Positions 43,501-51,960 of a stretch of DNA of 64,000 nt are shown one piece after another. The DNA is from Scatophagus argus (lineage: Eukaryota > Chordata > Actinopteri > Scatophagidae): contig NC_058513.1 in assembly GCF_020382885.2 (NCBI RefSeq), positions 13,107,641 through 13,171,640 of the forward strand, written 5' to 3'. A program made the position numbers and the translations under genes. Positions within the stretch are counted from its first letter, which is position 1, and the number at the start of each line of letters is the position of its first letter. Below the pieces are notes generated by a model. It did not search any database, was not told the DNA's origin, and worked only from the letters and a program-made list of their open reading frames with translations.

Positions 43501-46500
43501 CGCACTGTGGCTCAGAGACAAGCTGGTGCTCTCCTGGAAAAACAGAGCCCAAAACCCAAAACAGACTCAGAGATAGCAGACTGTAAATCATCCAACAGAG
43601 ATGTTCGCTTTCATATCACCAATGACATGTCGTAATCTAACTGCAGCGCTATATATATGAACACCTCAGTGAGTGGGATTTGGTCATTTGTAGCTCAAAA
43701 GAAGTTAAAACTGGCTTAAATTTGTTCGACAAATTAGCAATTAGCATCAATAGCCTTTCAGCCAACCTTAACACAGCTTTAAACCACTGCAAATCGCCAA
43801 GTCAATATTACATCTCATTTTGTGGAAGTATATTAGTTAAGATGAGGGAAATGGGAAGTGAGGGAACATCCTGGAAGTTATAACTGCACTGGAAAATATG
43901 AGGGACTGCCACACCTGAAATCTGTCAAACTCTGCAAGGACAGAATTACAAAAGAAAAAAGATAGAAGAAAAAGTGTAGCAGAACTCAGGGCAGCTCTGA
44001 TTCAAACACTGTTTAAATAAAAAAAAAAGGAGCCACTTTCCAACCACAGGGAACTGGACCGGCTGCTGCAAGTCAGTCCAAAAAAGGGCAAAACAAGGCG
44101 AAAAGAACATCCTGTGTGAGTGAGGAGCAGGACGGAAAGCAGACAGAGCGGATGACCAAAGGGCGGACACAGAGTGAGTACAGACTGCTGGTTTTATGAT
44201 ATTTTTTTTTTCTAACTGTCAAATGTATTAGTGACTGACAGGACAAAGTCAGAAGGCTACATGTGGATTAGAAAAAGCCACAATGACCTTCTCGCTACCT
44301 CAGTGAGAAAGTCCAGATGCTCTCCAATATTCCAGCCATTAATAACTTTAATGGCACATCAACACAAGACCCCATCGAGAAGAGCACAACCAAAAAAGGT
44401 CTATCTAAATGGTGGACTGTTGCCATGACTGACGTTTTTACACGAGCTTACCCTGAGTATGTTCACAAATGCATCAAAGTCTTCTTCCAATGGTGCTCCC
44501 TCCATTGGTAGTGGTAATCTGAAGTACCTGCAATACAACAGATTGTTACTGAGAGCTAAAAAACTGCGCTTGTGTTGTGTCAATATTGCCCTAATGTAGG
44601 TCATAATGCACTGCGTACACACACACACACACACATTTGACCTAAAGTAAGACTTGACAGCTGAGCTCCCTCATGTTGTGTTTACTAATCTCACATTGAA
44701 AATTCACCTCCTTTGACAGTCTAACGGATGGTGGGAGAGATGAAAATCATGGAGAAGATAATCAATCATAAACTTCACTTGAGATTTCAAACTACATGAA
44801 ATAAAAAATTCTGCTGCTTTATTTTGACTACGAAACTCCTCTGGGAATAATACATTCTCTTGCTCTGGTTGTGAGCAGTTCATGAAATCTCTATAAAGCT
44901 GACTCTGCTGATCTGATTGCAAACAGGATGCTGCAATACGTAGTTTAAACATTGTTTCCCCCTTTCTTCCAAAAAAGCAGGGCAACCAGACTTTGCACAA
45001 ACAAGAGCCACTATTTATAACCTGCCCTGCATATTCTAAAGCAGGCAACCACACATAAACTGGCGCGTGAGATGAGGAGCTAAGAGCTAATAAAGGAACA
45101 ATGTAAACAACCTGTAGGTCGGCATGGTGAACATGGGTCTCTTGTAGACCTCTTCGGTCACATGGATGTCTTCCTCACACGTGATGGAGATCTTTTGCGG
45201 CTCGTCTTTAAAGTATTCAATGTCGTTGTAGACGTAGAAGATGTTCTCATTGAGTTTGGCAAAGTCGTGAAGCTGTGGAGCAAGGAAAAAGAATGTTTTA
45301 AAGTTTATGTTTTGTTTTTTTTTTTGCTGGGAACTATATTGATTCAAAAAAAGTTTTGCATGTGTAGATGCTGACTAAGTGCATTTTCATCACCTCCTTC
45401 CTAATAGTGAGCTCCAGGCCCTCCACCATCTCCTCCTTTTCTAGGCCATGAAGGTTCTCATGTAGGTTTTCCTTCCTCCTGGGGGTGTACGGCATAAAGT
45501 CGTCATCCTTGTGCAGGAAAACCACCGGTTCCTCTCTTACACAGAAGAATATAACCTCCTGTTTGCAAGATGGACATCAAATAATAGCTTTTTAAAGTAA
45601 ATGGTTGTTGCAGCCTACCAACTACACCACTTCCAAGAGCAACTGGAAACAATCTGTTGTCATATGACATGAAGCACATGAGTAAGGAGTTTAAAGAGCC
45701 CTGATGTATAATTTTGTCAATTTCATTTCAATTATGGTCAGTTTCTAGCTGCTGTAAGCAGAGATACATTTTCCACTGGTACACACAACCACAACTTTCT
45801 GTTTGCTCAGTTCTACAATTCAGCCACAGCCTCCGCTGAGCACTTGACTCCTCAAATATTTACTGACAACATGGCTAGAATGAGGCCAGGCAAGAGCTTT
45901 AGTACACAGTCACCAACCCAGGAGAATTAAGGACATAAAATCCAAATGGAAAATTGTGAACAACTTATTTGTGTAAATTCTGCATGAATAAATGCACATA
46001 TAAAAGGAAATAAGAGTGACCTCGTGTCCTTGTGCCTGAAGCCTCTGGAGAACCTGTTTGAAGCCATTGAGGCTCGGCTGACCCATCCCATACAGCGGGT
46101 AGGACCCCTTAACTTGACGGAAGTTGGGCGCTCCGTAGCTGCCAGTGGTATTCAGGACATCTGCCTTGCTGTATACATCCTGGACCATGAAGTACTCCCC
46201 CTGAAAAACAATAAAAACTGCATTTGATTTCACTGGAGATCATGAGCTTCATGCAACATTTCTCCAGCTTCCACTCGAGCTTACAATATGATTTGTAAAT
46301 TAGAGAATTAAAGATTGCTAAAATTTCTTCTTCCTCCTCTTTCTGTCAGCAAATAACAAAACTGACACAGTCTAGTTACTCTGTTGTCTCAACAGGTGAA
46401 ATCACTGCCCTGCCACCCCCGTCTCTCTGAGACTGTTTACATTGTGTTAAGATAGAGCAAAAGTAAAACTGATCAAAATATTGACATATTCTACAGTTTC

Positions 46501-48094
46501 CATTGTCAATGCCAAGTATAAAATAATGACAGTAATGACATTACTTCCTACATTGTTGCACTTTGGCTGAATCATACCACCAACCTATATATACGATGGG
46601 TATATGATGGGTTACCAGGTTCCATTTCTGACTGATATTGTTAAACTGAATGGTTAAGTGAAACTAATAGTATTTCCACTGTGCTGTTTTTCTATCCCAA
46701 TCCTAACACACTACAAGATTTGATAAAGGACCTGAAATGGTTCAGATCTGAGGAGTCAATTTTAGAACTTAATTCAGTTAGATACTGACAACATATCTTC
46801 ACATTTCTGACATATTTCTGACATAGTCTGTGAGCAGACATACAGCATCTTTCTGGAAAATGACTCCACACTCCAACATGATGTTGGTGTTTTTAGATTT
46901 TCCCCACCCTGGAGAGAGAGTTTCTGAAGGGTTTCTGGTTAAGGTAAAAGGTGGTGCGGTTGGAAAGCCAAAACAGAGAAAAAAAGATGCATCTTTATAT
47001 TTATGATCTTACTGTAGGTGAAACTACTGTCATATGTATACATAAACAGAGGCTGTGGGTCAGCAGTGGCCCCTTTTACAACAGCCTGCTTAAGGCAGCA
47101 ATGTTGTGGTGTTATTCCACCCTGCAGTTCTGTATAAAACACACAACACAAATTCGAGGGGCCATTGTTGTTCCACCTTTGTTTCACCAGTGGCTTCTTT
47201 TGCTTCCAGAGAGCAGCATGCTATCTAAAATTCACAAAATAGAACAGCATTATGCTGATGTTGTTTGATTCAGTGTAAAAATGCACAACTGGCATAATGA
47301 GTCTTAAATAGCAGTATTGCGGGATCTCAGTTTAAAAGGAGCTCTACTGTTAAAGCACTATGTGCCTGAGCAGACACAGCAGAGGTGACAGAGCAGATCA
47401 AAGCCCTGATAGAAGGGTGACAACATTCCTGTTTCAATGGCTGGCCCAGATCATAAAATGGCGCATGACAATGTTTCTATACCGCTCAGCAATTTGGACA
47501 TGTGAATGTGAAAAGAGCAGGCTCAAAGACAGGTGAGATGATTCCACATCTTTCCACAATAGTGCGGCACCTTCTTGCAGCCAAGAAGTTTGCCCTGTCC
47601 TTACCTGCACCAGGTAGTGCTCGGGCATTGTGTCCGATATCCGACCCACTTTGTAGTTGGTCTTGAGGATGTCATCGTGAATCTGAAATTCTTGTCTGCA
47701 ATTATACCTGTTAGACAGAGCACAACAGCAAGTCTGGATGGTAAACAAAGGGCAATTCAATTATCAGCTAGTATTTGCTTGGCCTGGATTGACAAATGAG
47801 ATGATAATGGGGGCAAACGCTTCGGCTGGTGGGTGCAGGGGATGTCACCACAGTGATCAAAGAGGATTAACACCCAATTGTGAGAACGCGGATTCGGGGA
47901 GGGACTTACGTGATGACGACAGGTGCGACTTTGTTGGTGATAATGGACTTGGCCTTGTTGTTGTGGATGTTGACTGTCTGAAAGGGGCTCATGCTAAGAG
48001 ACTGCCTGCTGTTGGCCATCCCGTTGACATGGACACTCTCAAGGGGCGACGCTACGGAAACAGGTTGTGGTGCGGCACTGGCAGTTGTACCCAT
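10545..48094 (-). CDS. pald1: Paladin (phosphatase domain-containing), 19 coding exons
   Basis: The exons join without a frame break to 870 codons; human paladin, from memory, is about 856. Paladin is a cytoplasmic, membrane-associated phosphatase-like protein reported in endothelial and insulin/growth-factor signalling and as a phosphoinositide phosphatase. Seen: the start MGTTASA with Gly2 for N-myristoylation; conserved blocks VAPVVIT, PEHYLVQ, GAPNFRQV, YGMGQPS and HVTEEVYKRP; a first CX5R loop CQVGVGRTN (Cys312, Arg318); a repeated half with VNFRRVPKMPVYGVAQP; a second loop CSNGKGRTTTG (Cys676, Arg682); and the tail RLRCRWQQQ. The start is set by this conserved N-terminus and a good context (A at -3, G at +4). 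It is transcribed away from the nodal gene and towards adamts14. Both catalytic Cys and Arg pairs are kept. Confidence 0.96.
11224..11325 (+). repeat. Teleost interspersed repeat tail
   Basis: Contains the recognisable fish motif AGCTGGGATAGGCTCCAGCC-type (here CTGGGATAGGCTCCAGCCCC), CTGCGACCC and GCGGTATAGAAAATGAATGG, the 3' end of a very common fish retroposon family. Only the tail is present. The family name is not certain. Confidence 0.7.
13881..14151 (+). repeat. Dispersed teleost repeat, plus orientation
   Basis: Diagnostic pieces in order: AGCATGCTAACATTTGCTA, GGGAATGTCATTA, TTTTGCAGGTATTT, CCTGAGGGAAACATG, CCAAATTTCATAGCAATCCA, TGGACCAAAATAGTGGAC and CCATTCCTAGAGC. These follow a non-coding repeat I remember as widespread in fish. 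The segment at 48345-48684 is the same family on the other strand. Confidence 0.75.
19550..19586. repeat. (TG)n tract ending in GCGCGC
   Basis: About 15 TG units followed by three GC units: a possible Z-DNA-forming tract in pald1 intron 18. Confidence 0.95.
20473..20628 (-). CDS. pald1: pald1 coding exon 18
   Basis: Residues 770-821, IKGGKTDKECQQLLLKSLQY then LERYIYLILFNTYLHLEK and FTLWMEQ. Acceptor CTTAG|ATCA, donor CAG|GTACCA. It is isolated by 16.4 kb upstream and 9.8 kb downstream. Confidence 0.95.
20912..21192 (+). repeat. LINE 3' end (5'-truncated), plus orientation
   Basis: Contains TTCATTCCCACTGCTGTTAG and ACTGTACAA, which translate like the end of a fish LINE reverse-transcriptase ORF (SFIPTAVRLY type). 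An AT-rich 3' UTR with TGCACACTTTTTGCACTCT follows, then CAAGTGAATTTCCCC. The same series is found in reverse at 36432-36777. Confidence 0.8.
22515..22610. repeat. CpG-rich short direct repeats inside the MITE
   Basis: Four TGCGCT units (22515, 22525, 22539, 22548) and three AAACGCGC units (22579, 22592, 22603). CpG density is far above the flanking AT-rich intron. Confidence 0.9.
22797..22812. repeat. 16-bp perfect palindrome
   Basis: GACGCGCCGGCGCGTC is its own reverse complement. It lies 16 bp inside the right end of the MITE. Confidence 0.97.
24662..24683. repeat. (CA)n tract
   Basis: About 11 CA units preceded by a CACACGCGCGCGTGTG purine-pyrimidine alternation: a possible Z-DNA tract. 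Confidence 0.93.
25640..25745 (+). repeat. Teleost repeat fragment
   Basis: Contains GGGGAAACAGCTAGCCTGG, TTGTCTAAA and CCAACACCTCCAAAGGTCA, pieces of a fish repeat whose beginning (AAGCTACAGCCAGCAG..GCTTAGCTTAGCAT type) is seen at 48776. Divergent copy. Confidence 0.5.
25750..25794. repeat. Perfect 16-bp inverted repeat, 13-nt spacer
   Basis: The left arm TTTTGTATGAATAAAT (25750-25765) is exactly complementary to 25779-25794. AT-rich. Function unknown. Confidence 0.93.
28119..28241 (+). repeat. Teleost retroposon tail
   Basis: Contains GTCACTTGGGTGGGTTAAAT and GCAGAGAACAAATTTCGTTG followed by CAATGACAAAAAAAATA, the known tail of a fish SINE/LINE family. A short GT run precedes it. Confidence 0.7.
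34304..34358. repeat. (GGA)n purine tract
   Basis: About 17 GGA-type units with minor interruptions. It creates a spurious poly-proline ORF on the minus strand. Confidence 0.95.
36432..36777 (-). repeat. LINE 3' end (5'-truncated), minus orientation
   Basis: On the minus strand: CAGACAGTGGAGGCTTTGAG, then codons reading SYYRSFIPTAVRLYN (the C-terminal end typical of fish L2/Rex1-type reverse-transcriptase ORFs), then an AT-rich 3' UTR ending CAAGTGAATTTCCCCACCG, TGGGATCAATAAAG. Same family as 20912-21192, opposite strand. It is dead by truncation. Confidence 0.85.
36871..36889. repeat. Poly(T) run
   Basis: About 19 consecutive T in pald1 intron 17, close to the LINE fragment. Confidence 0.9.
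37032..37172 (-). CDS. pald1: pald1 coding exon 17
   Basis: Residues 723-769, VVMQLVRLLPDGHKMKREVD then SETMTPMHYHLREIII and STYRQ. Acceptor GCAG|GTCG, donor CAG|GTACAG. It is followed by the longest intron of the gene. Confidence 0.96.
37173..40014 (-). other. pald1 intron 16
   Basis: 2.8 kb; no gene, RNA gene or recognisable repeat seen on either strand. Confidence 0.7.
40015..40086 (-). CDS. pald1: pald1 coding exon 16
   Basis: 24 codons (residues 699-722), GFPEFADDEIVSVPDAKYTK followed by GEFE. Acceptor GTAG|GGTT, donor GAG|GTATGC. Confidence 0.95.
40226..40366 (-). CDS. pald1: pald1 coding exon 15 (second CX5R loop)
   Basis: Residues 652-698. Holds AFVFNCSNGKGRTTTGMVIA, the P-loop of the second phosphatase-like domain. 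Acceptor TCAG|GAGT, donor AAT|GTAAGA. Confidence 0.95.
40601..40615 (+). promoter_or_regulatory. CTCF-like motif
   Basis: CCACTAGAGGGAGCA resembles the CTCF core (CCASYAGRKGGCRSY) with one mismatch. It sits in pald1 intron 14, and occupancy cannot be judged from sequence. Confidence 0.35.
40722..40919 (-). CDS. pald1: pald1 coding exon 14
   Basis: Residues 586-651. A Lys/Glu-rich helix-like start, then MKSCLTVQEIF-type sequence (here MFKSCLTVQEIFNQH) and YKRIPLPDCSAPREE. Acceptor GTAG|AAAC, donor GAG|GTAAAG. Confidence 0.95.
41013..41192 (-). CDS. pald1: pald1 coding exon 13
   Basis: Residues 526-585, from AAGAVLAHLTDEKRKHSHVL (with VLWVNLQEELVLEGNG) to SDPLLIE. Acceptor GCAG|GCTG, donor GAG|GTTGAG. 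Confidence 0.94.
41556..41672 (-). CDS. pald1: pald1 coding exon 12
   Basis: Residues 487-525. Contains LAPDVLSTMKEMKAVNFRRV and PKMPVYGVAQPTSE, the second-half counterpart of the exon 3 block. Acceptor ACAG|GTTG, donor GAG|GTGCAG. Confidence 0.95.
41952..42086 (-). CDS. pald1: pald1 coding exon 11
   Basis: Residues 442-486, starting YPLAFVSNFSQWMCCHAWLY and ending TRGARVL. Donor CTG|GTGAGG. A CTA trinucleotide run lies in the intron just below the donor. Confidence 0.95.
42184..42279 (-). CDS. pald1: pald1 coding exon 10
   Basis: Residues 410-441, with LERYFYLIVFNAYLHEQ, which recurs nearly unchanged in exon 18 as LERYIYLILFNTYLHLEK. Acceptor TTAG|GGAA, donor CAG|GTAATT. Confidence 0.95.
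42666..42770 (-). CDS. pald1: pald1 coding exon 9
   Basis: Residues 375-409, from VDQAITLCSEMHNIKEAIYE to IGEDYQIQ. Phase 0 at both ends; acceptor ACAG|GTTG, donor CAG|GTGAGC. Confidence 0.95.
43089..43185 (-). CDS. pald1: pald1 coding exon 8
   Basis: Residues 342-374. An AAG|A acceptor is needed: using the next AG two bases downstream would give an immediate stop. Contains PLFQVIQTLISKLPNGQEVM. Donor GAG|GTAAAG. Confidence 0.9.
43379..43533 (-). CDS. pald1: pald1 coding exon 7 (first CX5R loop)
   Basis: Residues 291-341 plus two bases. Holds LPALLFSCQVGVGRTNLAMI, the P-loop of the first phosphatase-like domain. Acceptor CCAG|GAGA, donor CA|GTAAGA. Confidence 0.95.
44452..44527 (-). CDS. 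pald1: pald1 coding exon 6
   Basis: 76 bp completing the split Arg, then YFRLPLPMEGAPLEEDFDA and FVNILR (to residue 290). This RLPLP...P-E-DFDAF block recurs in exons 14-15. Donor AGG|GTAAGC. Confidence 0.95.
45112..45272 (-). CDS. pald1: pald1 coding exon 5
   Basis: Residues 212-264 plus two bases. Contains LHDFAKLNENIFYVYND and DIHVTEEVYKRPMF. The Arg codon in TYR-YFR is split across the next intron. Confidence 0.95.
45394..45558 (-). CDS. pald1: pald1 coding exon 4
   Basis: Residues 157-211, phase 0 at both ends. It starts EVIFFCVREEPVVFL and ends LELTIRKE; the NLHENLHGL stretch matches the family. Acceptor ACAG|GAGG, donor GAG|GTGATG. Confidence 0.95.
46021..46200 (-). CDS. pald1: pald1 coding exon 3
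   Basis: Residues 97-156, 60 codons, phase 0 at both ends. Contains TTGSYGAPNFRQVKG and YGMGQPS, the first copy of the FRxVxG-MGQP block that recurs in exon 12. Acceptor TTCAG|GGGG, donor GAG|GTCACT (a weaker donor). Confidence 0.94.
47605..47707 (-). CDS. pald1: pald1 coding exon 2
   Basis: Residues 62-96 (YNCRQEFQIHDD...PEHYLVQ). Acceptor ACAG|GTAT, donor CAG|GTAAGG, ending in phase 0. Confidence 0.95.
47910..48094 (-). CDS. pald1: pald1 coding exon 1
   Basis: Residues 1-61 plus two bases. The exon itself begins at 48107 (acceptor TTCACAG|CTGC), so 13 bases of 5' UTR precede the ATG. Donor CAC|GTAAGT. It encodes the myristoylation-type start and the Ser/Asn-rich leader up to VAPVVIT. Confidence 0.95.
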
Positions 48095-48344
48095 GCTCCA
48101 CAAGCAGCTGTGAATGACATCGCAGTAGACTCAGAAACAGGAAGCAAACACAATCGCACGCATAGATATGCAGTGGTAACATACAGAGTATATGTAAGGA
48201 GCGACAGCACTCAACAGACAAATCTAAAGTGTCAAAAGCTTTTTGGTGCATGGACCGCATTTCCATGTTTATGTTCCATATCGATATTATATTAATAACA
48301 TATATATAAATTTTTAAGACAGATTGATGCAGTCTCTCCGTTGA

Positions 48345-48684
48345 TCCACAACTTTGGTCCAGATCCAACAACCGCTGGATGAATTGCCATGAAATTTGGT
48401 ACACACTCATGGTCCCCAGGGGCGTAATCCCACTCACTTTGATGATCACTGCTGACTGCTCCCCTAATGTCACTATGAGGTTGACTGTTTTGGTTTATAG
48501 TGAAAACCAAAACTACTGGATGGTTTGCTTGGACATTTACGGTCCCCAGAGAATGAACTGTAATAACTTTGATCCCTTGACCTTTTGTTTAACAGGTCAA
48601 AATTTCAGCAAGTCCAATACTTTGGTTTATGATGAAATACTTGCAAAAAACAGTGATATTCTCATCAACTGCATGTGTGCTTAA
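48345..48684 (-). repeat. Dispersed teleost repeat, minus orientation
   Basis: In plus-strand reading: CAACTTTGGTCCAGAT, GATGAATTGCCATGAAATTT, GGTACACACTCATGGTCCCC, ATGAGGTTGACTGTTTTGG, CCAATACTTTGGTTTATGAT and AAATACTTGCAAAA. This is the reverse complement of the family at 13881-14151, here with an internal duplication of the GGTCCCC unit, as is usual for the family. Confidence 0.75.
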
Positions 48685-48775
48685 GAGGCTCTTAGTCTTG
48701 TTTGTATTTTAAAGGAGTATCCAAGTTTTGAGTAATACACTTATTCACTTTCTGAGCACCACTCTGCTCACTACA

Positions 48776-48942
48776 TATGAAGCTACAGCCAGCAGTCTGC
48801 TAGCTTAGCTGAGCATGAAGACTGAAAATGTTTTTTTAACACTTCAGTGTTTTTGTGTTTTTTGTTTTCAGATTTACTGAGTTTCCAGTCTCTAAGTGCT
48901 AAAGCTATGCTAAGCTAACTGATTGCTGGCTGTAGCTTCATA
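48776..48942. repeat. Long imperfect inverted repeat (MITE-like)
   Basis: The left arm starts TATGAAGCTACAGCCAGCAG (48776). The right arm read in reverse from 48942 starts TATGAAGCTACAGCCAGCAA and continues with GTTAGCTTAGC against GCTAGCTTAGC. Arms are about 55 bp with a T-rich centre. These are fish repeat ends arranged as a hairpin; no clear target duplication seen. Confidence 0.75.
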
Positions 48943-51859
48943 TTTACCATACAAACTTGAGCAGTATCCATCGTCTAAAATGCCTCGGCAAGATGAGCGC
49001 ATGCTCCCAAACGTCACACGATCATTATTAATGCACTATTGTGGGCATTGAAGCTGTTTGATGCCTCTTTATCTGGTGAAGATGTGGTGTGTGATAAGTC
49101 ATGTTATTCATATTACACAAGGAGCCATTTCATCAGTCTTTCGAAAGGGACGAAACATGCAGGTTCAGCCAGCGACTCCTAAAATCCCCCGTCAAGGTCT
49201 AGTCAGCACTCAAATTACAATCATTAATGACACATCTTTAACCCTAGCCCTACAATTTAGTCATGGCGGCATGGGATTAGAGTAGAATGTGACAGTATTT
49301 ATATTTTAATCACGCAACTCGATACAGAGCACTCAGACCCCCAACTTGAGCCAGCCACAGGTTTCAACCAAACCTCCTCCCCTCTGAATAAACAGTGAGC
49401 TTTTCAGGGAGCTCTGCAGATAAACAAACGTGTCCTCAGACAAGCTAACAGTCGGGCTTAACACCACTCATCCATATCATTTCAAGAATCTATCAGGTCA
49501 TACACTTAAAACACTAAAAAAATGCACAGAATGTCTGTTTAGAACCTTCAAAAAAATTCACAGAAAAACACAAACTCGCAGATACACATACTGTAACATT
49601 GGAGCTGCAAAGTGCAGACCAAAAGCACAGAAGCAACCAAACATCAAAATCTATTTGATGTGACACAGCTGAAGGGTTTGACAGGACTGACTACTGCCAC
49701 CAGTGCTCAATGCATCTCTGTGTGATCTCCAGCTCTGAACAGTGTGACTTCTCATTGTCCAGAGAGGCTCTGTGGAGTGCTGGTGAGTCACCGCTACTCT
49801 CCTCTTTCTTGTGCTGAAAGCTGAGTGGGCAGGTCAACCTTGTACTCCGAGACCTTTTTTATTCAGTGCGGAAAGTCTCTTCACACAAGCACAAACGGGG
49901 GAATACTACAAAATCTTGACTTATTACTTTGTCTGCTAGCTTGGTTACAAAATACAAAACCTAAAATGTTTTTACAGCTTGACTTGAATAACTTGACTTG
50001 GATATTTTAAGAAATGCTATGAAGTAACTGCAGAGTAAAAAGTGCCAGGATTTCTTCCCAGGTTCCATAAAAGGAAGCCAAGACTCCTGTGCTCCAGCTG
50101 CCCAAATCTATTTATGTCCTCACCACATACCAAAAGCATCTCTGTTGTCACAAATTTGTGTCTATCACAAGAAAAACAACAAAAATCCTTCGCACTTCAC
50201 TAATCCACAAAAATCTGACATCTTACGTGTGAGATGAGGCGCGATCTGATCCCTTTCTTTGCTGCCTGTGTTCCGCCATGGTCCAAAAGAGTGTGAGAAC
50301 TTGGCATTACATCCAAAAAGAAATCTTCCTCTTTTAGATCCCCTTGCCCACCCCCAGTCAATGGGAAACACCCCTCGCAGGAGCACAAAGTGCCTGGCTG
50401 CTTGGCACTGGGTGAAAACCTTGAGGAGTTTGAGCTTTCAGACAGCGACTGCCTAGTCCACGTCCTATATGATGTTGGGGAGTAGATTCCTGCTAGAGAC
50501 TGAAGTCTCTACGGAAGGGACGGGGAAAGGAATGGTACATCTGGCAGCCAGATGGCAAAAGTTCAGCTCCCTTTCACAGGGACAGGCTGCGCATAAAGAC
50601 GACAGTTGAGTCTTGCACTGTATAGAGGGCAGTACAAAGGAATGATATAAGGAATGATAACTGAACTTGAGTACAAGTCATTTTTTGGTTTTTGGCCTAA
50701 CAAACTATACAAAGTCATCTCTTTGAGTTATGGGTTTGGACTACTACTCAATTTTCCATACAAATTTAGCTCAAATTTTGGCAGAAATTCCAAAAAATCT
50801 ACAAAAGAAAATGTGAATAGAATGTTTCCATGCATGTTTCCATCCACTACTGATATACAAATATTAGGAGTTGGACAGATCACAATAAGAGATCAGTGGC
50901 ACCAAATCATTGCAAAAGAAGCAGACGCTACATAACATAATTGAAAGAGTGCGAGTCAAACTCCAAACAAAAAACCTTTCTCCTTAAAGATATAATATGT
51001 AGCATTTCTGTATTTTTTGTGATTTCCACAATATAAAACCAGGTGAATGAAGATACACTAATTGTCTACGCTGTACAGAAGACTTCAATGACATGTGTGC
51101 CTGTTCTGGAAGAGGAACCCAACATAAGCTGCTTTTCTTCAAGTTTCTTCTTTGTTCTTATTAAAACAGTATGTTTGGGGAGCTTTTCCTCACCCAAACC
51201 GATGGTCTAATGATAGAGGTTTGTTGCATGCTGTACAGATTGCCAAGCCCTTTGAGACTAATTTGTGATGTGTGATTTTGGGCCATATAGATAAGACTAA
51301 CTTAACCTGAGCTAAGATAATAGTTAAAAAAAGCAAATAAATAAACAGTTCTGGACATAGTGTCTTCTGTAATAGTAAAAAAAAAAAAAAAATAAAAATA
51401 AAAAAGTTGTAGGTGTAACATGAAACATGATAGATATACAAGATCTTCTGCACTCCTCTTCCTTGACTTCCTATTTGGACTGAAAACAGAGCTTACAGTT
51501 TGTGCTTTGCTCACAGTAAAACGCATTTTCGTAGCAAACCTCTTTCAATCTCTGCCACTTTAAGGACATTTAATCAGTAGGTTTCCTTTACCCACCACCA
51601 CAGTCATGCATGGTAATATGCATGTTCCTATGTGGCTCAGTCGAAGGCTATAAAACACTAACAACATATTCTCCCTTTATCCTCATCCACACAAGAACTT
51701 ATATCTTATCCCATATGGTGCTGCTATTTGTAAAACATGCGAGTGTTAAAGGAGGCTAAATGACAGTTACTGACACAAGCTTCAGTTTTACATTCCTCCA
51801 GAGGAAACATGACCTTATTAACGCTGCAGCACACATCAAAAACCCTCCCTCTGTCTTAC

Positions 51860-51960
51860 CTTAACAGTCTGTCACCTCTGCTGCGAGACCATGGTGCATA
51901 TGCACTTTGATACGGAAGTTCCTGTCAGATACAAGCTCAGCTCGTCAGCCGCACTGATTT
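51860..51960 (-). other. pald1: Candidate alternative pald1 leader exon
   Basis: A strong minus-strand donor (TTAAG|GTAAGAC, exon edge 51860) follows a more GC-rich stretch with a CCGCCCC box near 51998-52004, as in an alternative first exon. No coding potential. The upstream limit is a guess. Confidence 0.3.

Noticed and set aside
47738..48295. 185-codon plus-strand ORF
   Set aside because: It runs antisense across pald1 coding exon 1, has no family likeness or splice logic, and the minus strand there clearly encodes paladin.
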